Shown here: piece by piece, positions 1-8,183 of the stretch
How positions within the stretch are numbered: the first letter of the stretch is position 1
Layout of the letters: each line of letters begins with the position of its first letter
NCBI RefSeq assembly: GCF_014174165.1
Contig: NZ_JABEQN010000029.1
Location: 1 to 54,078, forward strand
Direction: 5' to 3'
Length of the DNA: 54,078 nt
Source: Gluconacetobacter dulcium
GTDB taxonomy: Bacteria; Pseudomonadota; Alphaproteobacteria; Acetobacterales; Acetobacteraceae
The notes under the pieces: model-generated
The model's database searches: none
What the model was told of the DNA's origin: nothing
What the model saw: only the letters and a program-made list of their open reading frames with translations
Translations under genes and position numbers: made by a program

Positions 1-111
1 CGTCCAGGGGGCGATCATATAGGTGTCCCACAGGGTCACCCCCAGAACGATCGCCAGCACAACGACGCTCAGGGTCAGAACCACGCGGATCAGGGTGCGT
101 AGAAGGGGCAT
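1..111 (-). CDS. HlyD-family membrane fusion protein, N-terminus only (AaeA-like)
   Basis: Only the first 37 codons are in the window; the gene runs off the left edge. The visible start reads MPLLRTLIRVV followed by a hydrophobic stretch and WDTYMIAPW, the usual opening of periplasmic adaptor proteins that partner FUSC-type efflux pumps: a single N-terminal membrane anchor, with the TP/AP-W segment entering the periplasm. It follows the DUF1656 gene by 42 bases on the same strand, completing the order FUSC, DUF1656, HlyD known from p-hydroxybenzoate (Aae) and fusaric-acid type efflux operons. The family call rests on these few residues plus the neighbours. Confidence 0.7.
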   Translation of the reverse strand, partial: MPLLRTLIRVVLTLSVVVLAIVLGVTLWDTYMIAPWT

Positions 112-153
112 TGTCTATCTCGGACCTTGCAGGGGCAGTTGTTCGACCGTTTC

Positions 154-348
154 TCAGACGAACAGGATCATCAGGCACAGAACACAAGTGTAGAGGGCGA
201 CCTCGAACAGTGCGAGGTGCCAGAACCATTTCATGATGCCGGTCCACCACAGCGCGAAGCGGATCAGCATGGTCACCGGCAGAGCGGCGATTGCGTAGAC
301 GACGATCGGCGCCATGAAGACGCCGAAGAAATTGAACTCGGTCAGCAT
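154..348 (-). CDS. DUF1656 small membrane protein (AaeX-like)
   Basis: A 64-residue protein with two hydrophobic segments (about residues 8-28 and 44-63) and the family-like opening MLTEFNFFGVFMAPIVVYA. DUF1656 proteins accompany FUSC/HlyD efflux systems; their exact role is unknown. The ATG at 348 overlaps the TGA of the upstream FUSC gene (TGATG), so translation is probably coupled; a GTG one codon earlier (351) is an alternative. Inner-membrane location is inferred from hydrophobicity. Confidence 0.85.
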   Translation of the reverse strand: MLTEFNFFGVFMAPIVVYAIAALPVTMLIRFALWWTGIMKWFWHLALFEVALYTCVLCLMILFV

Positions 349-2582
349 CACGCGGCTCTCATTCCGAACGAACGCGTCTGGGGTGGGATGGCCATATTCA
401 GCCTGTTATTGGCGCCCGGCATGTCGCCAGGCAATTGCAGGGGACCTTGTTTGTGAAAGAATCCGGGCGCCGAGTCTACCAGCAGCGATGCCTGTTCGAG
501 GCAGGCGGCAATGCGCCGGGTGGGAACGTGGGATGCGGCGGGGCGCTCTTCGACATCGCGCATCACGTCCTGCGCCGCGGTGCGGAGGATCAGCGCGGTG
601 CGCGTGGGCTGGGTGCACAGATGCTGGAACGACGCCAGCGCCGCCAGCGTGCAGGCGCGGTCCTGTTCGTGCACCGCCGGATTCTGCACCAGATGCCGCA
701 GCCGCGCGATCAGGCGCCCCACCGAGACGCAGATGAACGCCGCATCGGTGGTTTCGTAGACGCGGGCAGGCGGCGCGACCAGCGAGAAGCGTTGGATCAT
801 ACGCAGGATCTTCTGCATCTGCAGGTTTTCCCACACCGTCCAACTGACGTGCCGGTTCAGCGGCAGGCTGGCCAGTTGCTGGGTAGCGCGATTCATCGAC
901 GTGACCAGTCGGGCGGTGTCCAGCCGATGGTCGGACGGCAGGATGACCCGGAAGACCAGAGCCAGCCCGATCAGGGCGATCAGGTAGGACAGCCAGACAT
1001 TCATCAGGGACAGGTCGTCATAGGAGATCGGATTGCGGATCTGCACCATGGCATTGAAGAACACCGCATAACCGAAGCCGCGCATGGCGTGGCGGGGATG
1101 GAATTGAAGCCAGATGCCCGGCAGCAGGCAAACCGAGAGGGACAGCCACAACAGCGGATAACCGTCGATACGGGGCAGGAGAAAGGTCTGGCAGATGAAG
1201 GCGGCGGGAATCGCGGCCAGGGTGCCGCTGGCAAACATGACGCTGGCGCGGGATGCCACCGGGCTGGTGGCCAGCAGGCAGGATGCCGGGATGAGGTAGG
1301 CGAGCATGGTGGCGCCGTTCGACCAGCGGAAGACATACCATGTCAGGCAGCCCAGCAGGGTGACGAACGCGCCGCGCGTGCCGTTGCGCAGCGCCGCCGG
1401 CCAGTCGAAGAACAGTCGTAGCCGGATCGGGCGGACATGTGCCTGCGGCCCCACGAAATCGTCCAGCGCGCTGCGCAATTGCACCAGGATGTCGCGTTCG
1501 TTGTCGATGAACGCGATGGTGGGGAGGTCTTTGGTTTCTTCTGACAGGTCGTCCAGGGTGTCGATGGCGGCGGCTAATTGGGTACGCATGCCGGCGGGAT
1601 CGTCGAGGTGCAGGTTTTCCGGGGGGATGACGGCGAAGCGCGCCATCACGTCATGCACCAGGTCGCGGGCGGCTGCGGATTGCGGATTGTCGGGCGGGTC
1701 GTCGCGCCAGATCGGGTGATGGGTGCTGAGCAGCCCCAGCAGCCGGGCCACGCCGGCACGCAGGCCGGCGGCCCGCCGGCCGATCGCGAAATTGTCGGCG
1801 GCGGCATATTCGATCGCTTCGACCAGGGCATTGGCCTGGGAGAGCAGGCGTGCGCGAGCGTCATAGCTGGTCAGCGTCATGGCGCGGAACGAGAACGGTT
1901 GGCCGCCATCGTCCGGCATGGGGGTCTGACCGGGGGCCATGTCCTCCAGATCCGCCGGGTGCGAGAACTGGCCGGTGATGTTGCGCAGTGTCTGGTCGAC
2001 CTGGCGCAGGACTTTTTCCGGCCTGCTGACCGACGTGACCAGAAACACCACGGCCGTGCTGACGATGCCGACCGTGACCGCCGACAGGCGCGACATGGCG
2101 GCCATGAAGATTCGGTCGGGGTCGGCGAAGGTGGAAATGGAAACCAGCACGATGGTGTAGCCCGCCAGCACGGCGGCATAGGCCTTGTAGAACCGCAGCA
2201 GTGTGGAGACGCAGCAGGCAATGCCGATGATGATCGACAGGCCCATGAAATAGAGCATCGGCGACTGGGGAAAGGCCGCCATCAGCAGCACCGCCGCCGT
2301 TGCGCCGATCACGGTGCCGAAAATACGCCAGAAGCTCTTGGAGACCATGGCGCCGACGACCGGATTGGCCACGATCAGGACCGTCGTGACCGAGGACATC
2401 GGTGTCTGGAGCTGGAAGAAGAATGCCAGGAACAGGGCCAGCCCGACGGCAAGCAGCGCGCGGATGCTGTAGGTGATCGTCGGCGAAAGGGCCTTCCAGT
2501 CGGGGAAGGCGAAACCGCCGAAGCGGACCAGCGAGCGCGGAAAATGCAGCGCCGTGTGCGGAGGAACCAGCCGGATGCTCAT
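348..2582 (-). CDS. FUSC-family inner-membrane efflux protein (AaeB-like)
   Basis: A 744-residue protein with the FUSC layout: an N-terminal membrane block (about residues 25-180, including SVTTVLIVANPVVGAMVSKS and FWRIFGTVIGATAAVLL), a soluble middle domain (180-365), a second membrane block (370-540) and a cytoplasmic tail. The FWRxxGTxxGA segment is typical of aromatic-acid efflux proteins such as AaeB. It is first in an operon with the DUF1656 protein and an HlyD adaptor, so it is expected to be the pump subunit of a tripartite exporter of aromatic acids or similar compounds. ATG at 2582 was preferred over a TTG 12 codons upstream. No outer-membrane channel gene is seen beside it. Confidence 0.88.
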   Translation of the reverse strand: MSIRLVPPHTALHFPRSLVRFGGFAFPDWKALSPTITYSIRALLAVGLALFLAFFFQLQTPMSSVTTVLIVANPVVGAMVSKSFWRIFGTVIGATAAVLLMAAFPQSPMLYFMGLSIIIGIACCVSTLLRFYKAYAAVLAGYTIVLVSISTFADPDRIFMAAMSRLSAVTVGIVSTAVVFLVTSVSRPEKVLRQVDQTLRNITGQFSHPADLEDMAPGQTPMPDDGGQPFSFRAMTLTSYDARARLLSQANALVEAIEYAAADNFAIGRRAAGLRAGVARLLGLLSTHHPIWRDDPPDNPQSAAARDLVHDVMARFAVIPPENLHLDDPAGMRTQLAAAIDTLDDLSEETKDLPTIAFIDNERDILVQLRSALDDFVGPQAHVRPIRLRLFFDWPAALRNGTRGAFVTLLGCLTWYVFRWSNGATMLAYLIPASCLLATSPVASRASVMFASGTLAAIPAAFICQTFLLPRIDGYPLLWLSLSVCLLPGIWLQFHPRHAMRGFGYAVFFNAMVQIRNPISYDDLSLMNVWLSYLIALIGLALVFRVILPSDHRLDTARLVTSMNRATQQLASLPLNRHVSWTVWENLQMQKILRMIQRFSLVAPPARVYETTDAAFICVSVGRLIARLRHLVQNPAVHEQDRACTLAALASFQHLCTQPTRTALILRTAAQDVMRDVEERPAASHVPTRRIAACLEQASLLVDSAPGFFHKQGPLQLPGDMPGANNRLNMAIPPQTRSFGMRAA

Positions 2583-2895
2583 GCCCGGATTGCCGCGCCT
2601 GCGGTGGCCGGGCCGCAAGGCAACGGATCACGGCCGGCCCGTCCCTGTCGGGGCGTGCTCTTATGGGTCAGACGACGTCCAAAGGATCGTGCCCGTGCAC
2701 TACGCTCGGAGTCCGCCTTCTCCACAGCTACCCGGTTTCCCTGACTTGTCATGAGAACGCATCAGGTCTGCGTGCTCATGAAATTGTGACCAGGGAATAC
2801 GTTTCCAGAAATGGCGGGCGGGGGCCAATGCAATTTCAGCATGGTCCCCAACCGGCTTTGGCGTCTCTCAGGCAATCCGGCGCTGATCGGAGGGG
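2583..2895. other. Intergenic region, 313 bases, no gene seen
   Basis: Lies between two minus-strand genes and should hold the promoter of the FUSC operon. I see no convincing coding frame, hairpin terminator or operator in it. Confidence 0.5.
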
Positions 2896-3333
2896 TTAGA
2901 TGCCCTTGCGGCCGAAGACCGAGCGGACGAGGTGCAGGATCGCGCGCAGGGCCTGGCGGCCGACCGGGCCGGCGATCGCGGTCGTCACGGCCGTCAGGGC
3001 CATGGCCTGGCGCAGCTCGTTCAGCGCGTGTTCGCGGGCGAAGCGGGCGCGGATTTCGGTCGCGGTCATGATCGAGCGGCGGCCGAGCAGCAGGAACAGC
3101 AGGGCCATGGCGCCATCGACCGCGAAGACCAGGATCGCCGCGCCGAGCACGCTGAACCCCAGCGTCTGGTAGGCGAAGGCCCACAGCAGCGCGTGTCCCG
3201 ACAGGATCGCCAGCAGGCCGAACACGGCGGCGACGACCAGGAACGCCACCTGCCTGCCGATGCGGATGGCCATCTCGCGGCGTACGGTCAGTTCCGCCTG
3301 GACAGTGGCTTTGCCAAGTTCGGCTATCTTCAT
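2896..3333 (-). CDS. Phage-holin family membrane protein (holin superfamily III, YqjE/DUF1469-like)
   Basis: A 145-residue protein opening MKIAELGKATVQAELTVRRE, with two membrane segments (about residues 29-52 and 56-82) and a charged, amphipathic C-terminal half. This arrangement is typical of putative Actinobacterial Holin-X / YqjE-like proteins, which sit in cell-envelope stress operons rather than phages. The ATG overlaps the stop of the upstream small gene (ATGA), indicating translational coupling, and AAGGA lies just upstream. Function in the cell is not known. Confidence 0.75.
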   Translation of the reverse strand: MKIAELGKATVQAELTVRREMAIRIGRQVAFLVVAAVFGLLAILSGHALLWAFAYQTLGFSVLGAAILVFAVDGAMALLFLLLGRRSIMTATEIRARFAREHALNELRQAMALTAVTTAIAGPVGRQALRAILHLVRSVFGRKGI

Positions 3334-3629
3334 GGTCCTTGCTTCTTCCCTCTGCTTCGTTGGCGGGCGCTCCGCCGGAATGCCCGCCCGGCCAGATAGC
3401 TGATCGCGGCATGGCTGGCGATGGCCGCCGGTCGCATTCGGCGCACGGCGGCTCGGATATCGGGCCGATGATCGGCCACTTCGCGTGGCTTGGCAACGAC
3501 CCGTGGGCCGTCGGTGCGCGGTTCGGCCAATGGCGCGCGCCCTGGCCGATGGCGGGATGAAAACGGTCGTTCGCAGCGTGTGCGGGCGGTTTTGCGGGCT
3601 TGCGCCGCGAGATCGGTCGTATCTTTCAT
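3330..3629 (-). CDS. Hypothetical basic small protein upstream of the holin-X gene
   Basis: A 99-residue Arg-rich protein (MKDTTDLAAQARKTARTRCE...) that I do not recognise. In enterobacteria YqjD and YqjK flank the YqjE homologue, but no clear similarity to either is visible. The best evidence that it is real is the ATGA overlap with the next gene and its position 56 bases from a divergent gene start, leaving room for a shared promoter. It could be a GC-rich open frame with no product. Confidence 0.45.
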   Translation of the reverse strand: MKDTTDLAAQARKTARTRCERPFSSRHRPGRAPLAEPRTDGPRVVAKPREVADHRPDIRAAVRRMRPAAIASHAAISYLAGRAFRRSARQRSRGKKQGP

Positions 3630-3685
3630 GCGGGTTGGCTACACTCGCCGGCTTTCGCTCCGTCCTGGCAGGTTTCGCTTCTCGC

Positions 3686-4801
3686 ATGGCTCCCCTCTCT
3701 CCACGTTTTGATGTTCGCGGATTTGTGTGCGCGCCGGTGGAGCCCTCCACGCCCGCGCTGTCGTTTTCGATCGCGCCTGGCGGGTGCCTGGCGTTGCTGG
3801 GGGACCGCGCGGTCGATCTCTCCCGCGTGCTGGACACGCTGGCCGGCCATCTGCCGTGTGTGGCCGGCGAGGTTCTGCTCGACGGGCGGGATGTGGCGGC
3901 GTTGCCGGCCGGCCATCGGGGGATGGGATTGTTCAGCGCGCGCGATCCGCTGTTCGCGCATCTGACCGTGCGGCGGAACCTGGCCTTTCCGCTGGAGGCG
4001 CGCGGCATGGCGCGTCCGGCGATCGTGGCGCGGGTGGATGCGGTGCTGGCGCTGCTGGGGCTGGACGGATGCGCCTCTCGCCGGCCGCGCGCCCTCGATC
4101 CGCAGGATGAATGGCGGGCGCGGCTTGGCCGGTTGCTGGTCTTCGCGCCGTCCGTCCTGTTGCTGGACGACCCGTTCGCCGGGTTGGCGCGGGGGGATCG
4201 GCTGGCGATGCGCCGCCTGCTGGCGCGGGTGGCGCGGGCGCAGGGCCTGACGCTGCTGCTGGCGACCGGCGATCGGGAGGACGTGTTGCTGCTGGGCGAC
4301 GCGATCGGCGTGCTGTCGGGTCGCGCGCTGTTGCAGGTTGGCAATGCCGCCGAACTGTTCGATCGGCCGGCCTGCGACCGGGTTGCCACCGGCTTCGGCG
4401 ACGCCAATGCCCTGACCGGGCGCGTCGCGTGGGTGGAAGACGATCTGGCCTCGGTCCATCTGGCCAGCGGTGCGCGGGTCGAGGCCATGGCGGGGCCGGG
4501 CCTGGCTGACGACATGCTGTGCACGCTGTGTGTCCGGCCCGACCGGATTGCCACCCTGTTTCCGACCGGCCGGGCCGCCGCCGATGACGATGGCGAGGAC
4601 ACGCTGCCGGCGGTGCTGGCGGGGCTGCATCATATGGGCGACCATATCCGGCTGCGTTTCCGGCTGGAGGATGGGCAGGAGGTTCTGGTCCGCCGGCCGC
4701 CGGCGCAGAGCCTGACGGGGCTCGTGCCCGGACGCACCGCGCGGCTGGCGTGGCAGCCGGCCCATGCGGTGGCCTTTCCGTTTCGGGGGGAAATGGGCTA
4801 G
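3686..4801 (+). CDS. PotA-like ABC ATPase with all nucleotide-binding motifs degenerate (pseudo-ATPase)
   Basis: A 371-residue protein with the full architecture of polyamine/Fe3+-type importer ATPases: nucleotide-binding fold (about residues 10-230) and a C-terminal TOBE-like domain (about 240-371). The landmarks can be aligned but the key residues are missing. Walker A reads LLGDRAVDLSRV instead of GxxGxGKS/T. The Q-loop glutamine is absent (GLFSARDPLFAHLTV). The LSGGQ signature is replaced by LDPQDEW. Walker B is VLLLDDPFAGL (D-D, not D-E). The H-loop histidine is lost (LLATGDRED). The frame is long and open with host-like codon use, so it is not an obvious pseudogene. It heads a three-gene run with a solute-binding protein and a short permease. 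ATG at 3686 gives the natural family N-terminus. ATP hydrolysis is unlikely; a structural or regulatory role is inference. Confidence 0.75.
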   Translation: MAPLSPRFDVRGFVCAPVEPSTPALSFSIAPGGCLALLGDRAVDLSRVLDTLAGHLPCVAGEVLLDGRDVAALPAGHRGMGLFSARDPLFAHLTVRRNLAFPLEARGMARPAIVARVDAVLALLGLDGCASRRPRALDPQDEWRARLGRLLVFAPSVLLLDDPFAGLARGDRLAMRRLLARVARAQGLTLLLATGDREDVLLLGDAIGVLSGRALLQVGNAAELFDRPACDRVATGFGDANALTGRVAWVEDDLASVHLASGARVEAMAGPGLADDMLCTLCVRPDRIATLFPTGRAAADDDGEDTLPAVLAGLHHMGDHIRLRFRLEDGQEVLVRRPPAQSLTGLVPGRTARLAWQPAHAVAFPFRGEMG

Positions 4802-4802
4802 C

Positions 4803-5831
4803 GTGGCCGCCTGTTTATCCTGTCTCCTGCGAAAGTTCATTCCTCTGTCCCGCCCGCCCCGCATTCTCCGATCGCTTCGCCGTCTTTTGATCGGGTTGCT
4901 GCTGCTGGCGATCGTGCCGACCGGCGGGAACGCCCGGACAGGCTGGCGCACGCATGCGCTGGTGGTGAACAGTCTGGGCGGTGCCCTGAGTGCGGCCCAG
5001 GACAAGGCGTTTTTCCGCCCCTTCGCGGCCCAGATGGGGGTCGGTATTCTGCGGTATGTGTGGGATGGCGATCCGCAGCCCCGGTCGGGGCATGCCGGCC
5101 GTGCCTGGACTGTGGCGCTGATGGAAGACAGCACCGCCCGTGCCGCCTGCATGCAGGGATTTCTGCTGCGTCTGGGCGGCGCCCCCGGCAGCGCCGATGC
5201 CTGCGGCGTGCCGGCGATGCGCGAGGGAATTGCCCTGGCGTGGGATCGCGGGCGCATTCCGGTGGCCCCGCACTGGAGCGATTTCTGGAATGTCGTGCGC
5301 TATCCCGGCAAGCGGGGGCTGCGTCGCGATCCGCGTTCGACGCTGGAGATCGCGCTGATGGCCGATGGCGTGGCGCCGGCCGATGTCTATGCCGTGCTGG
5401 GCACGCCCGAGGGAGTGGCGCGGGCCTTCCGCAAGCTCAGCCAGTTGCGTCCTTATATCGAGTGGTGGACCAGTCCGGCGGAATCCGCGCGCATCATCGG
5501 CAATGGCAGCGTGCTGATGACCAGCGCGGCCGGGGGCGAGGTGATGGCGGCCGCGACGGGTCAGCGCGATGTGGGGCTGCAATGGGAGCAGAGCCTGGAT
5601 GATGGTCTGTCCTGGGGGGTTGCGCCCGATCTGGACCGGGCGGCGCGCGACCGGGCGCGCAGCCTGCTGCATTTCATGGCCCAGCCCGAGCAGGTGGCGC
5701 GGTTCGCGTCGCTCTATCACGCGCATGGCGATGTGGGCTCGGCGCAGCCGCTGCTGATGGATGCCGCCTTCTGGCATGAGCATCTGCCCGATCTCTCCAA
5801 ACGCTTCGCGGACTGGCTGGCCGCGCCATGA
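4803..5831 (+). CDS. Extracellular solute-binding protein (PotD/PotF-like)
   Basis: About 342 residues with an N-terminal Arg-rich segment and a hydrophobic core (RRLLIGLLLLAIVPTG) consistent with a signal peptide, then a periplasmic binding-protein fold with features of the polyamine/iron binding group (TLEIALMADGVAPADVYAVL; a late YIEWWTSPAESARIIGNGSV segment, as in PotD-type proteins). GTG at 4803 is preferred: it follows the ATPase stop by one base and has a G-rich ribosome site; an in-frame ATG at 4764 would overlap the ATPase gene. The downstream permease start overlaps this stop (ATGA). The substrate cannot be read from the sequence. Confidence 0.75.
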   Translation: MAACLSCLLRKFIPLSRPPRILRSLRRLLIGLLLLAIVPTGGNARTGWRTHALVVNSLGGALSAAQDKAFFRPFAAQMGVGILRYVWDGDPQPRSGHAGRAWTVALMEDSTARAACMQGFLLRLGGAPGSADACGVPAMREGIALAWDRGRIPVAPHWSDFWNVVRYPGKRGLRRDPRSTLEIALMADGVAPADVYAVLGTPEGVARAFRKLSQLRPYIEWWTSPAESARIIGNGSVLMTSAAGGEVMAAATGQRDVGLQWEQSLDDGLSWGVAPDLDRAARDRARSLLHFMAQPEQVARFASLYHAHGDVGSAQPLLMDAAFWHEHLPDLSKRFADWLAAP

Positions 5832-6274
5832 GCGGGCTGCCGGCTTTCTCGGTGCCGGCGCTGGTTGTCAGTCTGCTGGTGGAAAGTGTGGCGGCTGGGG
5901 CTGCATGCGGGCTCGGCCTGCTGTTGCGGGCACGGCCGCAGGGGCGGCGTGTGCTGTCGGGCGCCCGGATCGGTGCCCTGGCACTGGCAATTCCGGGATG
6001 GATGGGGGCCGTGATGCTGTCCGGCCCCTGGCGCGACGGTGGTGCGGAACCTGTCGTGATGCAGGCTGTCTGCCTTGTTCCGCTGGTTCTGTTGCCGCTT
6101 CTGCACGCGTTCGACCGGTTGCCGCCCGGACTGACGCGGACGGCGGCAGGGCTGGGGGCGGGGCGGATGGTGCGGTTGCGCGGCCTGTGGTTGCCGTTGC
6201 TGGGCCCGTCGGCGCTCGCGGCGGCGGTGCTGGCGGTGGCGGGGGCCGTGATGGTTGGCGTGCTCGACGGGTAG
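5828..6274 (+). CDS. Short ABC importer permease-like protein
   Basis: A 148-residue membrane protein, roughly half the length of ordinary binding-protein-dependent permeases. It has about four hydrophobic segments. Near its C-terminus it carries a recognisable EAA-type loop (AAGLGAGRMVRLRGLWLPLL followed by GPS), the site that normally docks onto the ATPase; the acidic residue of the EAA motif is replaced (TAAGLGAG). Its start overlaps the stop of the binding-protein gene. Together with the degenerate ATPase this gives a reduced importer. It may be a decaying relic or a repurposed complex. Confidence 0.6.
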   Translation: MSGLPAFSVPALVVSLLVESVAAGAACGLGLLLRARPQGRRVLSGARIGALALAIPGWMGAVMLSGPWRDGGAEPVVMQAVCLVPLVLLPLLHAFDRLPPGLTRTAAGLGAGRMVRLRGLWLPLLGPSALAAAVLAVAGAVMVGVLDG

Positions 6275-6322
6275 GCGGCGTTTTTCTTCTCTCTGGAGCC
6301 GGGATTCAGTAAGACGGTCGCC

Positions 6323-6805
6323 ATGACCGATATGAAGCCGTTCTGGCAGGTCCGCCGGCTGGACGAAATGACGACCGAGGAATGGGAGTCGCTGTGCGAC
6401 GGGTGCGGACGCTGCTGCCTGCACAAGCTGCGCGAAGACGTGACCGAGCAGATCCTGTTTACCGATGTTGCCTGCCGGTTGCTGGATCTGGAAACCTGCC
6501 TGTGTTCGGACTATGCGTGCCGCCGGCGCAAGGTGCCCGATTGCGTGCAGTTGACCCCCGAGGCCATGGCGGAAATCGACTGGCTGCCGCCCTCATGCGC
6601 CTATCGGCTGGTGGCCGAGGGGCGGCCGCTGGCATGGTGGCATCCGCTGGTTTCAGGCTCGCCCGACACCGTGCATGAGGCCGGGGTTTCGGTGCGGGGG
6701 CGGGCGATCAGCGAGCGGCGGGCCGGGCAATTGGAGCATCACATTGTCGACTGGCCCGGCAAGATGCCCCGTCCGCGCCGGCCACGAGCGCGCGATCGGG
6801 CATGA
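6323..6805 (+). CDS. YcgN-family cysteine-cluster protein (UPF0260)
   Basis: A 160-residue soluble protein with the diagnostic early cluster [13 protein letters not shown] (about residues 28-40) and further cysteines in [19 protein letters not shown], as in the YcgN/UPF0260 family. The cysteines suggest metal or Fe-S binding, but no enzymatic role is established. FWQ near the N-terminus is also characteristic. Its stop overlaps the start of the following metallopeptidase gene (ATGA), so the two are probably co-translated. Confidence 0.9.
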   Translation: MTDMKPFWQVRRLDEMTTEEWESLCDGCGRCCLHKLREDVTEQILFTDVACRLLDLETCLCSDYACRRRKVPDCVQLTPEAMAEIDWLPPSCAYRLVAEGRPLAWWHPLVSGSPDTVHEAGVSVRGRAISERRAGQLEHHIVDWPGKMPRPRRPRARDRA

Positions 6806-7524
6806 CGGCCGGCCTTTCCGGGCTGAGGCCGACGGAGGCCGAGATTGTGCGGCTCGCAGGGCGGGATGTGCCGGTGCGCTGGCGCCGGTCGAGCCGGGCG
6901 CGGCGGTTGTCGTTGCGGATCGATGCGCGCGAGGCCGAAATCGTCATTACCCTGCCGCCGAGGGCGGAGCGCGAGGCCGGGATGGCGTTGCTGCGCAACC
7001 ATGCTGTCTGGGCGCTGTCGCGGCTGGATCACCTGCCGGCGGCGGCGCCGTGGCATGATGGGGGGCAGGTGGTGCTTGATGGGTGCGCGCATGGCATCGT
7101 CCATTGCCCCGATGGGCGGCGGGGAGTGTGGATCGAGGACGGGGTGGTGAAGGTGAGCGGTGAAGCGCCGTTCCTGCGCCGCCGGCTGGCGACGTTCCTG
7201 CGGCAGGAAGCCGGGCATCGGTTGGGGGAGCGGCTGACCGCGCTTACGGGATCGTCCGGCCTGCGGCCGCGGCGGCTGGTGATCAAGGATACCAGTAGCC
7301 GTTGGGGCAGTTGCAGTGCGAACGGCACGGTAATGCTGAACTGGCGGCTGGTGATGGCGCCCGTGGATGTGCAGCATTACGTGATTGCGCATGAACTGGC
7401 GCATCTGCGGCATATGAATCATGGCTCGGATTTCTGGGTGCTGGTGGCTGCCCTGACGCCGCATCGCCATATGGCGGAAACCTGGCTGCGCCGACACGGA
7501 CCGGCTCTGCTGCGCGCCGCTTAG
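6802..7524 (+). CDS. YgjP-like (DUF45/M48-type) zinc metallopeptidase
   Basis: A 240-residue protein with the zinc-site helix [16 protein letters not shown] (HExxH plus a downstream His) near residue 198 and the preceding [19 protein letters not shown] segment, both hallmarks of the YgjP/WLM-type domain. The N-terminal part ([20 protein letters not shown]) matches the family opening. It is likely cytosolic; the natural substrate of the family is not clear. Coupled to the YcgN-like gene upstream by a four-base overlap. Confidence 0.9.
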   Translation: MTAGLSGLRPTEAEIVRLAGRDVPVRWRRSSRARRLSLRIDAREAEIVITLPPRAEREAGMALLRNHAVWALSRLDHLPAAAPWHDGGQVVLDGCAHGIVHCPDGRRGVWIEDGVVKVSGEAPFLRRRLATFLRQEAGHRLGERLTALTGSSGLRPRRLVIKDTSSRWGSCSANGTVMLNWRLVMAPVDVQHYVIAHELAHLRHMNHGSDFWVLVAALTPHRHMAETWLRRHGPALLRAA

Positions 7525-7587
7525 CCTGCGGAAAACGGCAACTGCCGGATTTCACTGGTCTCGCGAGTGTGCTAGAGGGCGCACCGG

Positions 7588-7673
7588 GCGAGCTTGGCGG
7601 AATGGTAGACGCACGAGACTTAAAATCTTGCGCCCGCAAGGGTGTGCGGGTTCGAGTCCCGCAGTTCGCACCA
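7588..7673 (+). tRNA. tRNA-Leu (anticodon UAA), CCA encoded
   Basis: The seven-base acceptor stem GCGAGCT pairs with AGTTCGC (one G-U), followed by ACCA. The anticodon stem CGAGA/TCTTG encloses the loop CTTAAAA, giving anticodon TAA. The long variable arm is typical of tRNA-Leu, and the T-arm GCGGGTTCGAGTCCCGC is intact. Its 3' end is the attachment site of a genomic island: 29 bases are repeated at 14149-14177. Confidence 0.95.
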
Positions 7674-7674
7674 C
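7646..7674 (+). repeat. Island attachment site, tRNA-side copy (att)
   Basis: This 29-base stretch covers the T-arm, acceptor 3' strand and CCA of tRNA-Leu. It recurs in direct orientation at 14149-14177 with one mismatch (C at 7667, T at 14170). Duplication of a tRNA 3' end is what tyrosine integrases leave at the two ends of an integrated island, and an integrase fragment starts 90 bases downstream. Confidence 0.85.
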
Positions 7675-7762
7675 AGGCACCTGAAATGGCACGATTTTTC
7701 GGCTGATAGGGGGGCAAAGGCTGTCTTTGCTCCATCGTCCTTCCCCGCCGAGGGAAGATTTT

Positions 7763-7932
7763 ATGCTCTGTGTCCGAGGCACCATTTACCATTTTCGCCG
7801 TATTGTTCCCCCTGCCTTGCGAGCAGCGTTAAACCGGCGGGAAATCTGGGTTTCCCTGAAAACCGGTTACCAGAACGAAGCCAGCAAACGGGCATCACTC
7901 ATTCATGCCAGAACCACAGAATTATTCTCTCA
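7763..7932 (+). pseudogene. Tyrosine integrase, N-terminal fragment (DUF6538-type), broken by a MITE
   Basis: From ATG 7763 (with AGGGAAG upstream) the frame reads MLCVRGTIYHFRRIVPPALR and then continues with an IWVSLKT-type motif, matching the N-terminal SAM-like/arm-binding region of phage and island integrases. After about 56 codons the frame enters the MITE at 7933 and stops at 7960. No catalytic domain (R...HxxR...Y) is found downstream, so the rest of the gene is gone. Its position just inside a tRNA attachment site is where an island integrase is expected. Confidence 0.75.
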
Positions 7933-8096
7933 GAGCCTGACCGAAAATGCGGTCTGGTGAGCGAGAGCGGCTCATCAGGGCCGCGTCCGGCGTGTGTTTC
8001 TGAGCATCGGAGCGGAGCGGCCTTGATGGCCGTGAGCACCGAAGCGCAGGAAACGCGCGGAGGACACGCCACCAGGGCGCATTTTCGGTCAGGCTC
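7933..8096 (+). mobile_element. MITE copy A (164 bp, IS5/IS1031-type ends)
   Basis: Terminal inverted repeats GAGCCTGACCGAAAATGCG (left) and the exact complement at the right end (8078-8096). Interior about 126 bp with no transposase. It shares most bases with the copy at 15207-15371 read on the opposite strand. Flanking triplets are TCA on the left and TTA on the right; both fit a TNA target but are not identical. It interrupts the integrase gene. Confidence 0.8.
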
Positions 8097-8183
8097 TTAT
8101 CCGCGAAGGTCTGCGTTTATGGCTGCTCTTTTTACCCTTCTTGACATCGTCAACTAATAGCTCTTTATGAAACCGGAAATGTA

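Noticed and set aside
2896-3333. Prophage holin
   Set aside because: No lysis, structural or phage regulatory genes nearby; holin-X/YqjE-like proteins are ordinary chromosomal genes.
2896-4602. Long minus-strand frame of 568 codons and similar frames opposite the ABC trio
   Set aside because: Only its last 145 codons (from ATG 3333) look like a protein. The upstream part is a low-complexity Arg/Ser/Pro shadow of the plus-strand ABC gene.
7727-7762. Longer start for the integrase fragment
   Set aside because: The ATG at 7763 has a good ribosome site and gives the family N-terminus; the upstream part is unlike integrases.
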